NCBI GenBank assembly: GCA_946616535.1
Contig: CAMOJA010000001.1
Coordinates: 124,001-188,000, forward strand
DNA: 64,000 nucleotides
Direction: 5' to 3'
Source: an uncultured Bacteroidales bacterium
Lineage (GTDB): Bacteria > Bacteroidota > Bacteroidia > Bacteroidales > Paludibacteraceae
Below, piece by piece: positions 16,101 through 24,300 of this stretch. Under the pieces are notes generated by a model, which had not been told where the DNA came from, did not search any database, and saw only the letters and a program-made list of their open reading frames with translations. Numbering within the stretch: the first letter of the stretch is position 1; every line of letters starts with the position of its first letter. The position numbers and the translations under genes were made by a program.

Positions 16101-16962
16101 ATTCATCTGTGGCACTCAGCCAATGTATTTCTTTGTCGCGTCGAAACCAAGTCAATTGCCGCTTGGCGTAATGACGCGTGTTTTGTTGTATCAATTCGAC
16201 GGCACGGTCAAGATCATACTCCCCGTCAAAATAAGCGAATAACTCACGATAGCCCACGGTCTGTAAACTGTTCAGAGCCCGTTTGGAATACACCGCTTTC
16301 GCCTCTTCCAACAAGCCCTCGTCCATCATCTGCTTCACGCGTCGGTTTATCCGGTCGTATAATTCTTCGCGAGGTCGCTCCAATCCGACTTTAACGATCC
16401 GAAACGGACGTTCTTTGCGTTCGTTCGTGCGAAGCGACGAATACGCCTTTCCGGTTGTCAGGCATATCTCTATGCAGTGCATTAAGCGTGCCGGGTTCTG
16501 CTGATCGACGATATCCCAATACGTCGGATCTAATCGCTGTACTTCGGCCTGCAACCAGGCAAGACCGCCTTGCTCATAGCCGCGCTGCACCTCTTCCCGG
16601 ATCTCCGCAGGAACGGACGGCAGGTCATCCAGACCATTGCAAACGGCATCCGCATAAAGCATCGACCCTCCGGTCATAATGACCACCTCATGCTTCCGAA
16701 ACAGTTCATCCAACAGCACCAACGCATCGCGCTCATACTGACCGGCGTTATAGTCCTCCTCCAATGCACGCGTAGCTACAAAATAATGCTTCACGCGTCG
16801 CTGCTCTTCGACCGTAGGGGCTGCTGTGCCGATCGGAATGTCGCGAAAAACCTGACGGCTGTCGCAGTTCACGATGGGACATCCGTACCGCTCCGCTAAG
16901 CGCAAAGACAACTCCGTCTTCCCGACCCCCGTCGGACCTACTATCAGCAAAAGAGTTTTCAC
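16048..16962 (-). CDS. miaA: tRNA dimethylallyltransferase
   Basis: A 304-residue enzyme that transfers a dimethylallyl group to A37 of tRNAs reading UNN codons. The P-loop GPTGVGKT is at 9-16, followed by CDSRQVFRD (the substrate Asp/Ser segment), GTAAPT, and GGSMLYADAV. The C-terminal LNSLQTVGYRELFAYFDGE and QNTRHYAKRQLTWFRRD segments are typical. I choose the GTG at 16962 (VKTLLLIVGPTG), which gives the family length; a longer frame to 17112 would overlap the upstream gene and has no family match. It overlaps the next lipoprotein gene. Confidence 0.93.
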   Translation of the reverse strand: MKTLLLIVGPTGVGKTELSLRLAERYGCPIVNCDSRQVFRDIPIGTAAPTVEEQRRVKHYFVATRALEEDYNAGQYERDALVLLDELFRKHEVVIMTGGSMLYADAVCNGLDDLPSVPAEIREEVQRGYEQGGLAWLQAEVQRLDPTYWDIVDQQNPARLMHCIEICLTTGKAYSSLRTNERKERPFRIVKVGLERPREELYDRINRRVKQMMDEGLLEEAKAVYSKRALNSLQTVGYRELFAYFDGEYDLDRAVELIQQNTRHYAKRQLTWFRRDKEIHWLSATDEYEKNVSIIDALLRADSL

Positions 16963-16984
16963 ATGTACGAGGGTAGTGAGCGAC

Positions 16985-17536
16985 CTAAAACATTGTACCG
17001 TCGTCGAATGACAAATCCTGGAACCCCTCCATGTCGATGTCGCCCATGTCGTACTCGTCTTTGAACTCGTCGTCAAACAGGAAATCGTCGTCGCTGCCCT
17101 TGCCACCGACACCGGCTATTGGATCTTCGCTCTTCAGCTGCTTCGGCGCTTTGCCCGTCGATTCCACGCACTCCACGCCGTTCATCGAACCCGCTTTGAT
17201 CTCCTTCAGGCTGCCGAAGAAATAGCGCTCGAACATCGGATCGAAGATATAAATCAGCCGTTGACCTTGTTCTTTGATCAGGTCGCTCAGACGCGTCTCG
17301 TTCATCACCATGTTGTCGTACTCGAAGTTCGAATCCATCTCTACGAGCGTCACTTCCTGACCCTTCTCCCATTCGTCATTGCAAAGGAAGAAAGAGGTCA
17401 TCTGGTCGTCCGGATAGCCTACGCTCTTCAAAATAGCCTCGTGTAACTCTAAAAATGTAGCATCGGCATCGGCCTCAAAAACGCGGCGGAAATTCGGATC
17501 ACCTTCCTCACACGAAAATGTAAAACGATAAATCAT
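16985..17536 (-). CDS. pRiA4b ORF-3-like protein with acidic tail
   Basis: A 183-residue cytosolic protein. The first half (about 1-115; IYRFTFSCEEGDPNFRRVFEAD in part, LHEAILKSVGYPDDQMTSFF, LIYIFDPMFERYFFGSLKEI) resembles the plasmid pRiA4b ORF-3 family, a small ubiquitin-like fold found widely without a known reaction. The tail is strongly acidic (DDDFLFDDEFKDEYDMGDID). No plasmid or transposon genes lie near, so the family name should not be read as mobility. It follows the EF-P terminator and precedes miaA by 22 bases. Confidence 0.7.
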   Translation of the reverse strand: MIYRFTFSCEEGDPNFRRVFEADADATFLELHEAILKSVGYPDDQMTSFFLCNDEWEKGQEVTLVEMDSNFEYDNMVMNETRLSDLIKEQGQRLIYIFDPMFERYFFGSLKEIKAGSMNGVECVESTGKAPKQLKSEDPIAGVGGKGSDDDFLFDDEFKDEYDMGDIDMEGFQDLSFDDGTMF

Positions 17537-17552
17537 AATTCCTTACTATTGT

Positions 17553-17577
17553 AAAAAGCGTCCCGAAGGACGCCTTT
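17553..17577 (-). terminator. EF-P terminator
   Basis: Stem gcgtcc/ggacgc with a tetraloop (17558-17573), followed on the minus strand by a T run (17557-17553). It lies between efp and the next gene, which has no clear promoter of its own and may depend on read-through. Confidence 0.85.
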
Positions 17578-17600
17578 AATTTACCAATGTATTTGCTTCA

Positions 17601-18164
17601 TTAGCGAACGCGCTCGCAGTACGAACCGTCGCGAGTGTCAATACGAATCACCTCTCCTTCGTTGATGAAGAGCGGAACACGTACCTCTGCGCCCGTCTCA
17701 ACCGTAGCCGGCTTCAACGTGTTCGTCGCTGTGTCGCCTTTCAGACCCGGCTCCGTATAAGTGACGGTCAACTCAACCTTGGTCGGCAACTCTGCGAAAA
17801 GCACTGTGTCCGAAGAGGCATCCGATACAACGTCTACGTTCATACCTTCCTTCAGGAAGTCAACTCCCGTAATCAGGTCATGTGCGATGGGCACTTGCTC
17901 GAAGGTCTCGTTGTTCATGAAGATATAGTCCTCGCCTTCCTTGTAAAGGAATTGGTACGGACGACGCTCTACGCGAACATCCTCCAGTTTCTCACCGATA
18001 TTGAAGCGACGCTCCAATACGCGACCATCCACTACATCTTTAAATTTAACACGCATAATTGTGTTACCCTTACCCGGTTTTACGTGAAGGAACTCAATTA
18101 CGAAATACAGACGGCCGTCCATGCGGATACATACGCCGTTTTTGATGTCTTGACTGTTGATCAT
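17601..18164 (-). CDS. efp: elongation factor P
   Basis: A 187-residue translation factor that relieves ribosome stalling at proline runs. All three beta-barrel domains are present. The tip loop reads KPGKGNT, with Lys32 at the position that is modified in many bacteria. The C-terminal region ([24 protein letters not shown]) is typical. It has its own promoter, which faces that of marC, and its own terminator. Confidence 0.96.
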   Translation of the reverse strand: MINSQDIKNGVCIRMDGRLYFVIEFLHVKPGKGNTIMRVKFKDVVDGRVLERRFNIGEKLEDVRVERRPYQFLYKEGEDYIFMNNETFEQVPIAHDLITGVDFLKEGMNVDVVSDASSDTVLFAELPTKVELTVTYTEPGLKGDTATNTLKPATVETGAEVRVPLFINEGEVIRIDTRDGSYCERVR

Positions 18165-18211
18165 AACGCTTTATTTGTCTAAATATTTGTTCGTATTATT
18201 GAAAAATCGTG

Positions 18212-18243
18212 CAAAAGTACTATTTTTTTTGCACATATGCAAA
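18212..18243 (-). promoter_or_regulatory. efp promoter
   Basis: Minus-strand TTTG (18243-18240), 20-base spacer, TACTTTTG (18219-18212). Its -33 box lies opposite that of marC. Confidence 0.85.
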
Positions 18244-18259
18244 TTTTTTACTAATTTTG
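18228..18259 (+). promoter_or_regulatory. marC promoter
   Basis: TTTG (18228-18231), 20-base spacer, TAATTTTG (18252-18259). The two -33 boxes frame the near-palindrome tttgcacatatgcaaa (18228-18243). Confidence 0.85.
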
Positions 18260-18310
18260 TGCCCGAATTTATGGATTGAGCCTCTGGCAATAGGAAAATT
18301 TAGGTAAATT

Positions 18311-19012
18311 ATGGAAGCAATTCGTGCGTTTTTTGGTGAATTGGATATTTGGCAGATTCTGTCTTCTTTTATCTTCTTAATCGCTATTATCGATCCTTTT
18401 GGTAACATCCCTGTTACCATCGCGATAGAGAAAAAGGGATTTAAGATCAATGCGCATAAGGTTTGTATCGCCAGCCTCTTGATTTTGATGGCCTTCCTCT
18501 TCCTCGGCGAGTGGATATTGAAGATTTTCGGCGTGCAAATTGAGCACTTCGCAATTGCCGGAGGATTTATTATTTTCCTCATGGCCTTGGAGATGATTTT
18601 GGATATCACGATCTTCCAAAATGATAAGCTCGAGGGGCAGATTAGTGCGGATAGTTCGATCGTTCCGCTGGCCTTCCCGATGTATGCCGGACCCGGGGCA
18701 TTCACCGCCCTTCTGGCTATTACGGCCGAGTATAGTATCGCGAGCCTTTGCGTCTCCTTGATACTTTGTATCGCGGTCCTGTATTTGGTGCTCATCGGAA
18801 CCCACTGGCTCACCAAATATCTGGGTCAAACATCCCTTTATATCATTCGTAAATTCTTCGGAATTATCGTGCTGGCCATCGCTTGTAAACTGATGTTCGG
18901 TAACCTCGCTACCGTCTTCCAGAATGAGAAAGAGGAACCCCAAACGGAAATTATAAATACTATTGATACTCATGAAGAATTTATCGGAGATGAATCTGGC
19001 AATGGCGAGTGA
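18311..19012 (+). CDS. MarC family integral membrane protein
   Basis: A 233-residue inner-membrane protein with about six membrane segments and the MarC (UPF0056) signatures IDPFGNIPV near the start and VPLAFPMYAGPGAFTALL in the middle. The biochemical role of the family is not established; the old link with multiple antibiotic resistance was not confirmed. The cytosolic tail (about 210-233) is charged. Its last 41 bases overlap rpiB, and the four genes from here to 21089 form one tightly packed transcript. Confidence 0.9.
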   Translation: MEAIRAFFGELDIWQILSSFIFLIAIIDPFGNIPVTIAIEKKGFKINAHKVCIASLLILMAFLFLGEWILKIFGVQIEHFAIAGGFIIFLMALEMILDITIFQNDKLEGQISADSSIVPLAFPMYAGPGAFTALLAITAEYSIASLCVSLILCIAVLYLVLIGTHWLTKYLGQTSLYIIRKFFGIIVLAIACKLMFGNLATVFQNEKEEPQTEIINTIDTHEEFIGDESGNGE

Positions 19013-19421
19013 CCACGCCGGATTTGCGCTCAAGCAAAAAGTACGTGCCTTCCTCGAGGAGCAGGGCGCGAAAGTGAAAGATTTCGGTTGTTATTCTACC
19101 GAGAGTTGTGACTATCCTGATTTCGCTCATCCCCTTGCGGATGCAGTAGAGAAAGGTGAGTTTGATTTCGGTATTGTGATCTGCTCTACCGGTAATGGTA
19201 TCTGCATCACCGCCAACAAACATCAGGGCATTCGGGCTGCTCTCTGTTGGGATACGCCGCTCGCTGAATTGGCGCGTAAACATAACAATGCCAATGTGCT
19301 CGGTATGCCGGCTAACTTCATCTCGGAGGAGAAAGCCCTTGATATCGTCCGCACCTTCTTTGCTACCGATTTTGAAGGCGGTCGTCATGAGCGTCGTGTT
19401 AACAAAATCGCGATTCATTAA
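18972..19421 (+). CDS. rpiB: ribose 5-phosphate isomerase B
   Basis: A 149-residue enzyme that interconverts ribose 5-phosphate and ribulose 5-phosphate in the pentose phosphate pathway. ASDHAGF near the start binds phosphate; CSTGNGICI (Cys at the catalytic base position) and HNNANVLGMPANFI are family signatures. ATG 18972 is preferred; ATG 18990 gives a start closer to the usual one. It overlaps marC at its 5' end and the radical SAM gene at its 3' end. Confidence 0.93.
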   Translation: MKNLSEMNLAMASDHAGFALKQKVRAFLEEQGAKVKDFGCYSTESCDYPDFAHPLADAVEKGEFDFGIVICSTGNGICITANKHQGIRAALCWDTPLAELARKHNNANVLGMPANFISEEKALDIVRTFFATDFEGGRHERRVNKIAIH

Positions 19422-20367
19422 CGCTTTGCGTTGCTATTGGAATTACGCGCTGAGCCATTTCGGCTTGGTGCGTATTTCGCATATGCCCCTTTTCATCTCC
19501 GTCGAACCCGCGAATATCTGCCAACTCCGCTGCCCCGAGTGTCCCGTCGGAAGAGGTGAAAATCAAAAATCAAAAATCAAAAATCAAAAATCCCCAACGA
19601 TGTCTCTCGAGGTATTCCGGCGTGTATTGGCGGAATGCCGAGAGACGGCATCCGTCATCCAGTTCTATTTTCAGGGCGAACCCCTGCTTAACAAAGACCT
19701 GCCGCAGATGATTCGCGAAGCACACGAAGCGGGATTATATACGATCGTCAGTACAAATTCGCAGGCCATGACACCCCAACTGGCTGAAGCACTTGTGCAG
19801 TCCGGACTGAACCGAATTATCATCTCCATGGACGGACTCACCCAAGAATCCTATGGCGCCTATCGCATCGGCGGATCACTCGAAAAAACCAAAGCCGCAC
19901 TACAGTATCTTCGAAAATCAAAAATCAAAAATCAAAAATCAAAAATTTTAATCGAACTGCAAGTTCTACGATTAAAATCTAACGAACACGAATGGCGTGC
20001 TTTCAAACAGCAGTACAAGCTCTTCGGAGCGGACCGGCTCGTCTTCAAGACCGCCCAACTCTACGACTATCAGAATGGGCACCCTTTGATGCCCACGAAC
20101 CCGAAATACAGCCGGTATATCTTGGGCAATGACGGCAAATACCATCGTCGCAAACTGCGCAAAGGCTGTTTCCGTGTATGGAGCGGAGCGGTCATCACGA
20201 CGAATGGCGATGTCCTGCCCTGTTGCTACGATAAGTCGCACGCTTATGCGTTCGGAAATATCATGGAAAAGCCGCTGCGCGAACTCTTCACGAATGACAA
20301 AGCACTCGCGTTCCGTCAAGCTGCCTTCCGCCAAACCCCTCAAATCTGTCAAGAATGCTGGAAATAA
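19387..20367 (+). CDS. radical SAM/SPASM-type protein
   Basis: A 326-residue iron-sulfur enzyme. The cluster motif CxxxCxxC lies at Cys45, 49 and 52 (CQLRCPEC), and C-terminal Cys residues (KGCFRVW, LPCCYDKSH, CQECW) form a SPASM-like auxiliary cluster region. SPASM enzymes modify peptides or proteins, but no precursor peptide gene is seen here, so the substrate is open. Two 7-base arrays are inserted in frame: just after the cluster motif (about 59-70) and before the strand LIELQVLRL (about 178-188). ATG 19387 is chosen; the longer frame overlaps most of rpiB. It overlaps the next gene by 13 bases. Confidence 0.85.
   Translation: MSVVLTKSRFINALRCYWNYALSHFGLVRISHMPLFISVEPANICQLRCPECPVGRGENQKSKIKNQKSPTMSLEVFRRVLAECRETASVIQFYFQGEPLLNKDLPQMIREAHEAGLYTIVSTNSQAMTPQLAEALVQSGLNRIIISMDGLTQESYGAYRIGGSLEKTKAALQYLRKSKIKNQKSKILIELQVLRLKSNEHEWRAFKQQYKLFGADRLVFKTAQLYDYQNGHPLMPTNPKYSRYILGNDGKYHRRKLRKGCFRVWSGAVITTNGDVLPCCYDKSHAYAFGNIMEKPLRELFTNDKALAFRQAAFRQTPQICQECWK
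19561..19592. repeat. 7-base array inside the radical SAM gene (first)
   Basis: Four exact aatcaaa units and aatcccc, directly after the iron-sulfur motif codons. Confidence 0.95.
19916..19948. repeat. 7-base array inside the radical SAM gene (second)
   Basis: Four exact aatcaaa units followed by aatttt. Confidence 0.95.
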
Positions 20368-21089
20368 AACGTTTCGTTTTCGGACTCTTTGAAACGAATT
20401 GCTATGTCGTTTCCGACGAGCAACAGATCTTGCTCGTTGATCCCGCCTGTGCCTATGAATCCGAGCAACAACAGTTGCTGACCTATATCGAAAATCAAAA
20501 ATCAAAAATCACCAATCACCAATTACCAATTACCATAGTGGCCACACATGGCCATCTCGACCATCTCTGGGGCGCTGCCTGGGCGTGCGCAAAATGGAAC
20601 ACACCCGTTCTGATGCACGAAGCCGATATCCCAATGGCTAAAGCCATGCAATCCCAATATGACCTCTTCGGCATCCGCGCCAAAGCCCAACCTTTCCCCA
20701 TAGAAGATATAAAATCAAAAATCATAAATCATAAATTTGAAATAAGCAATTTCCAATTGCTCGAAACCCCCGGCCATACCCCCGGCTCTATCTGTCTCTA
20801 TTTCCCAAAATCCCCAATCCCCCGGAGCGTCTTCCCGACGGAACGGGAAGAGCGGCTTCCGCCTAGAAAGGTTTTATTGAATCACCAATCCCCAATAACC
20901 AATTACCAATCCCCCCTCCTCTTCTCCGGCGACACCCTCTTTCAGATGGGTTATGGCCGCACCGACCTCCCCGGTGGCAATTTCTCCCAACTCATCGACT
21001 CCCTCGATAGCCTCTTCGCCCTTCCTTCGGACGTCCAAGTCTTCCCCGGTCATGGCGAACCCACTACTATCGGAGCAGAACGCCGTTAG
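20355..21089 (+). CDS. metallo-beta-lactamase-fold hydrolase carrying three repeat insertions
   Basis: A 244-residue glyoxalase II-like hydrolase. Metal ligands are intact: H65-x-H67-x-D69-H70, the ETPGHTPGS segment (His141), FSGDTLF (Asp193) and FPGHGE near the end. Three stretches look foreign to the fold and coincide with repeats: about 46-59, about 119-134, and about 151-187, the last holding a full copy of the palindromic element. Without them the protein would be about 180-190 residues, close to small family members. All insertions keep the frame, so the enzyme is probably active, hydrolysing a thioester or similar substrate; which one is unknown. It ends the marC transcript. Confidence 0.88.
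   Translation: MLEIKRFVFGLFETNCYVVSDEQQILLVDPACAYESEQQQLLTYIENQKSKITNHQLPITIVATHGHLDHLWGAAWACAKWNTPVLMHEADIPMAKAMQSQYDLFGIRAKAQPFPIEDIKSKIINHKFEISNFQLLETPGHTPGSICLYFPKSPIPRSVFPTEREERLPPRKVLLNHQSPITNYQSPLLFSGDTLFQMGYGRTDLPGGNFSQLIDSLDSLFALPSDVQVFPGHGEPTTIGAERR
20493..20534. repeat. 7-base array in the hydrolase gene (first)
   Basis: Six heptamers in one register: aatcaaa, aatcaaa, aatcacc, aatcacc, aattacc, aattacc. Two unit types of the family meet in one array. Confidence 0.95.
20713..20761. repeat. 7-base array in the hydrolase gene (second)
   Basis: Seven heptamers: aatcaaa, aatcata, aatcata, aatttga, aataagc, aatttcc, aattgct, with conservation of the leading aat. Confidence 0.85.
20809..20914. 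repeat. composite repeat in the hydrolase gene (third)
   Basis: aatcccc units (20809-20822), palindrome copy 3 (20821-20871, ttcccg/cgggaa core), then aatcacc, aatcccc, aataacc, aattacc, aatcccc (20880-20914). Same order as at 11628-11733, but here it is translated. Confidence 0.9.
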
Positions 21090-21096
21090 ACCCATA

Positions 21097-21151
21097 GTAG
21101 GTAATTAGTAGGTGATTAGTAGGTTATTAGTAGGTGATTAGTAGGTTATAA
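21097..21151. repeat. 11-base tandem array
   Basis: Five 11-base units gtaggtrattr (gtaggtaatta, gtaggtgatta, gtaggttatta, gtaggtgatta, gtaggttataa) begin 8 bases after the hydrolase stop. The remaining gap to 21253 has no recognisable gene. Confidence 0.95.
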
Positions 21152-21253
21152 TTGAACCCCGAACCTCAAAATTCTTCCACCTTACTATTCTATTTTTATT
21201 TTGTAAAGTCGAATTGTCAATTTCCACTTTTTTTTATTATTTTTCGCCTAAAA

Positions 21254-21285
21254 TTTGCGTATTTTCCTGAAAAGCAGTACTTTTG
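21254..21285 (+). promoter_or_regulatory. promoter of giant surface protein 1
   Basis: TTTG (21254-21257), 20-base spacer, TACTTTTG (21278-21285); about 40 bases of leader before ATG 21332. Confidence 0.85.
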
Positions 21286-21331
21286 TAAACCTTTTCGAAG
21301 GAAAAGGGTGTTAGTTTGAAATTTGAGGTTT

Positions 21332-24300
21332 ATGATGAGGATAGGGAAATTGCTATCAACGGCCATGCTAAAATGGCTGTTTATTTTTTGTTATTTTGGT
21401 TGCGTGGGTGCGACCATGAGTGTGTACGCGCAAGGCGGAGAGAAGGCTCCCGCCGCTATTGCAGGTAAGTATGTCATTGATAATACTGTAGCTGTGCCGG
21501 CTGGAGCATATACGACGTTTTCCACCGTTTATGAAGGTAAGCGTTATTATCTCGGTATTGATACTACCCGTGCCAAAGCCATACCGGCCAAGGATACGGT
21601 AGCTTGGTACGATAAGCCGAACTACGCTTCCATGTGGGTCGTCGGTGGTTTGTATAACCCCCGTGCTACCTCGGAAACGGATGTCTTGCCGGACAAGAAC
21701 TACCAACGTGCTATCGAGAGTCTCTGGATTCGCGAGCGGTGTGGTCGTAAGAAATTCCTGGCCCTTGGCGATGCCCCGACCGGAGTAACATACAACCCGC
21801 TTATTCTCCGCGACTCCTCTACCGCTACTCCTAACGGTAATGTGGCGATTTGGTATACCCAAAAAGACGACCGCGAGCAGAGCAAGTATATCAACGGTTT
21901 CCTGTATTATTACTCCTATGCTACGGGTATTGATGTCTATCGTTATCTGCGTTATGACCCGATCTATGGGTTTAGTCGTGCCTACGCCGCAAAACCTGAT
22001 AACTCCCAGCGCATCTCCGTCTGGGACCGCAAGATAGGATCCGATCTGCATTTCGATATACGTCCTAAGAGTATTCCTATCGGTTGGGAGACGCATGACA
22101 AAGACACTACGAACTATCAGATTACCGCCAAACTGACGTATTATGAGAGCATAGATCGTTTCCGCAGCCGGTTTGATAACACGGATATCTTTGCATCCCG
22201 TTCCGCCGCGATAGAAGATCAGCAGAAACTCGTATCTACACACGGCCTTACCGGTTATTACGTATGGAAATCCAATCCCTCCATTGATCCGGAGCACCCG
22301 GAGACATACAATGGCAAGTCTCTAATGCCTTATTACGGTGTGACATCATACGATTTAAGGGATCCGGAAAATCCCGTTGTTAACTACGGATGGCTGGATT
22401 CGACAATGGTCTATGTCCGTGAGGATGGTTTTAGCTTGAAAACGGCTGAGAACCTGTGGTACGACACGATCTTCGCAATAGGCTCTGCGCCGTTTGACAT
22501 GTTGCGCAAACCGGCTGGCGGAGGAGCGCCCACTCCGGGGAACTATGCTAACCATACAGACCAACTGTATATCAAGTTTACCTGTGATGGAGTTCAATAC
22601 ACGGACTCGGTCTTGGTCACCCGTGAAACATATCATAACAATCCCTTCGTAAACTTGGAGACCGCTTCCGACCCGACAGATAAGGTATTCCCATATACCT
22701 ATACCAACCTGAAACTCAATCCCGAGAACGTTTTGAATGTAACCATTACGGCTGCTGATACGGCTGCTACGTTCAATATATCCGCTTTGTATTCGGCGGG
22801 AAATGAGGTGCAAACGAAAGATCATATCGGCGTAAGCCGCTATGTGGGAGAAGAGATTGTTCTGGACATGGATGTGCCGTGCCATAGAGATACCATCTGG
22901 GAATACGATGAGGATGGGAATGTCAAGATTGACCCGATGACAGGAGATCCTGTCATTAGCGATATTGTGCTGTACGATACTCTCTTGGTGCGTGCATTAG
23001 AACCCGATGGAGTCACTCCAAGCACGTGGGTGGAGAATGTGCGACTGACGGCGAGAAACCAGATTCGTGTGAAAGTATTCCAGTCGAATCCGAATGTGGC
23101 GGAGAACCGCGTGGCGCAAATCCAATATACCTATCGCTATTGGCACTCTTCTGCGAAAGGAGACCAGAAAGAAGTGACGCGTTCTATATGGATCACCCAG
23201 AAATGGCACGGAGCTGATAACGCAAAATTATATACCTTCAACCATAAAGGAACGTTGGATGCAAAAGGTTTGCAGGCCGTACACGAGAAAGTTTATACGA
23301 TGTATGCTATCCCGTCCGAATCGCACTCGTTGCCGCTCCATCGTGACCACTGGGGATACTATCGTTGGTTTATCTACGATGGAGATCATAAGGACCGCGA
23401 TGTAGAGCATGGTACATGGCGATACACCTTGGGGGAAGAACCTAAAAATAACCAAGGAAAAGTATTCATACCTATTAACAATGCTACTTCTACTACATCG
23501 CGCGGGCAATGGGATATGTCCATGGGGACACCCAATCACTTCATCGTAGGTTATGCGACACCTATCCCTGCCATCAATTACGGCGCTTCTGCAACCGATA
23601 CTATTGATGTCGCTTGCGATGTCAGTGCGTATATAGACACGGCAGCTGTAGGTGTAGTCGGTAATCTCAAATCATTGACAGAACCGACACTGAGTTATCG
23701 CAACGTCTTCCAGATTAAACCGGCAAAAAGACAAGCGGACAAGATGGCGGATTGCCGTGTCAATGGAGGCACCGGACACAAGGGATGGATGGAGGATATC
23801 AAGATTATTGCGCCGGCAAAAAGAACCATCGGCTTCTTCCCCAAATACCCGATTGCAGAGGATGGGGCTGATATTGTAGAGGATCACCTGCAATATATAT
23901 ACTATTTCAACCCCGATGCATCAGGACATGTGGATAATAACATGGGCGTAAAAAATACCGCCGACGGCTATGAATACGACAAAGCCAAATGTTATGCCCG
24001 CATCGGAAAGAAATACACCGCAGGAAAGACAAAAAGAAGAGCCAAACTGCTTACAAAAGGTGATATAGATACGATAGGAACGGAAGGTCCTAAGACGATA
24101 AAAGTTCTGGTAGTGAGTGCGAATAAGAGTCATGGCTATGTCTTGGGAAAGGAGCCGGGTGAAGAAGAAGCAACATATGGGCGCATCGGAGGAAAAACAG
24201 ACGCACTAGCACTCCGCGAGTATCTTGAAAATACATATTTGGATGCTACGATTAATGGAAAAACGCATCAAGTGCAACCCGCTTTCGTAATATCGCTAAC

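Noticed and set aside
16963..17112. An N-terminal extension of miaA
   Set aside because: It overlaps the end of the pRiA4b-like gene, has no family match, and the GTG at 16962 gives the normal MiaA length.
16985..17536. pRiA4b-like gene as a sign of a mobile element
   Set aside because: Only the family name refers to a plasmid; no transposase, integrase or terminal repeats are nearby.
19195..19386. An N-terminal extension of the radical SAM protein
   Set aside because: It lies within rpiB in another frame and is Arg/Ser-rich without resemblance to the family.
20493..20914. The hydrolase as a pseudogene broken by insertions
   Set aside because: All insertions keep the frame and every metal ligand is present.
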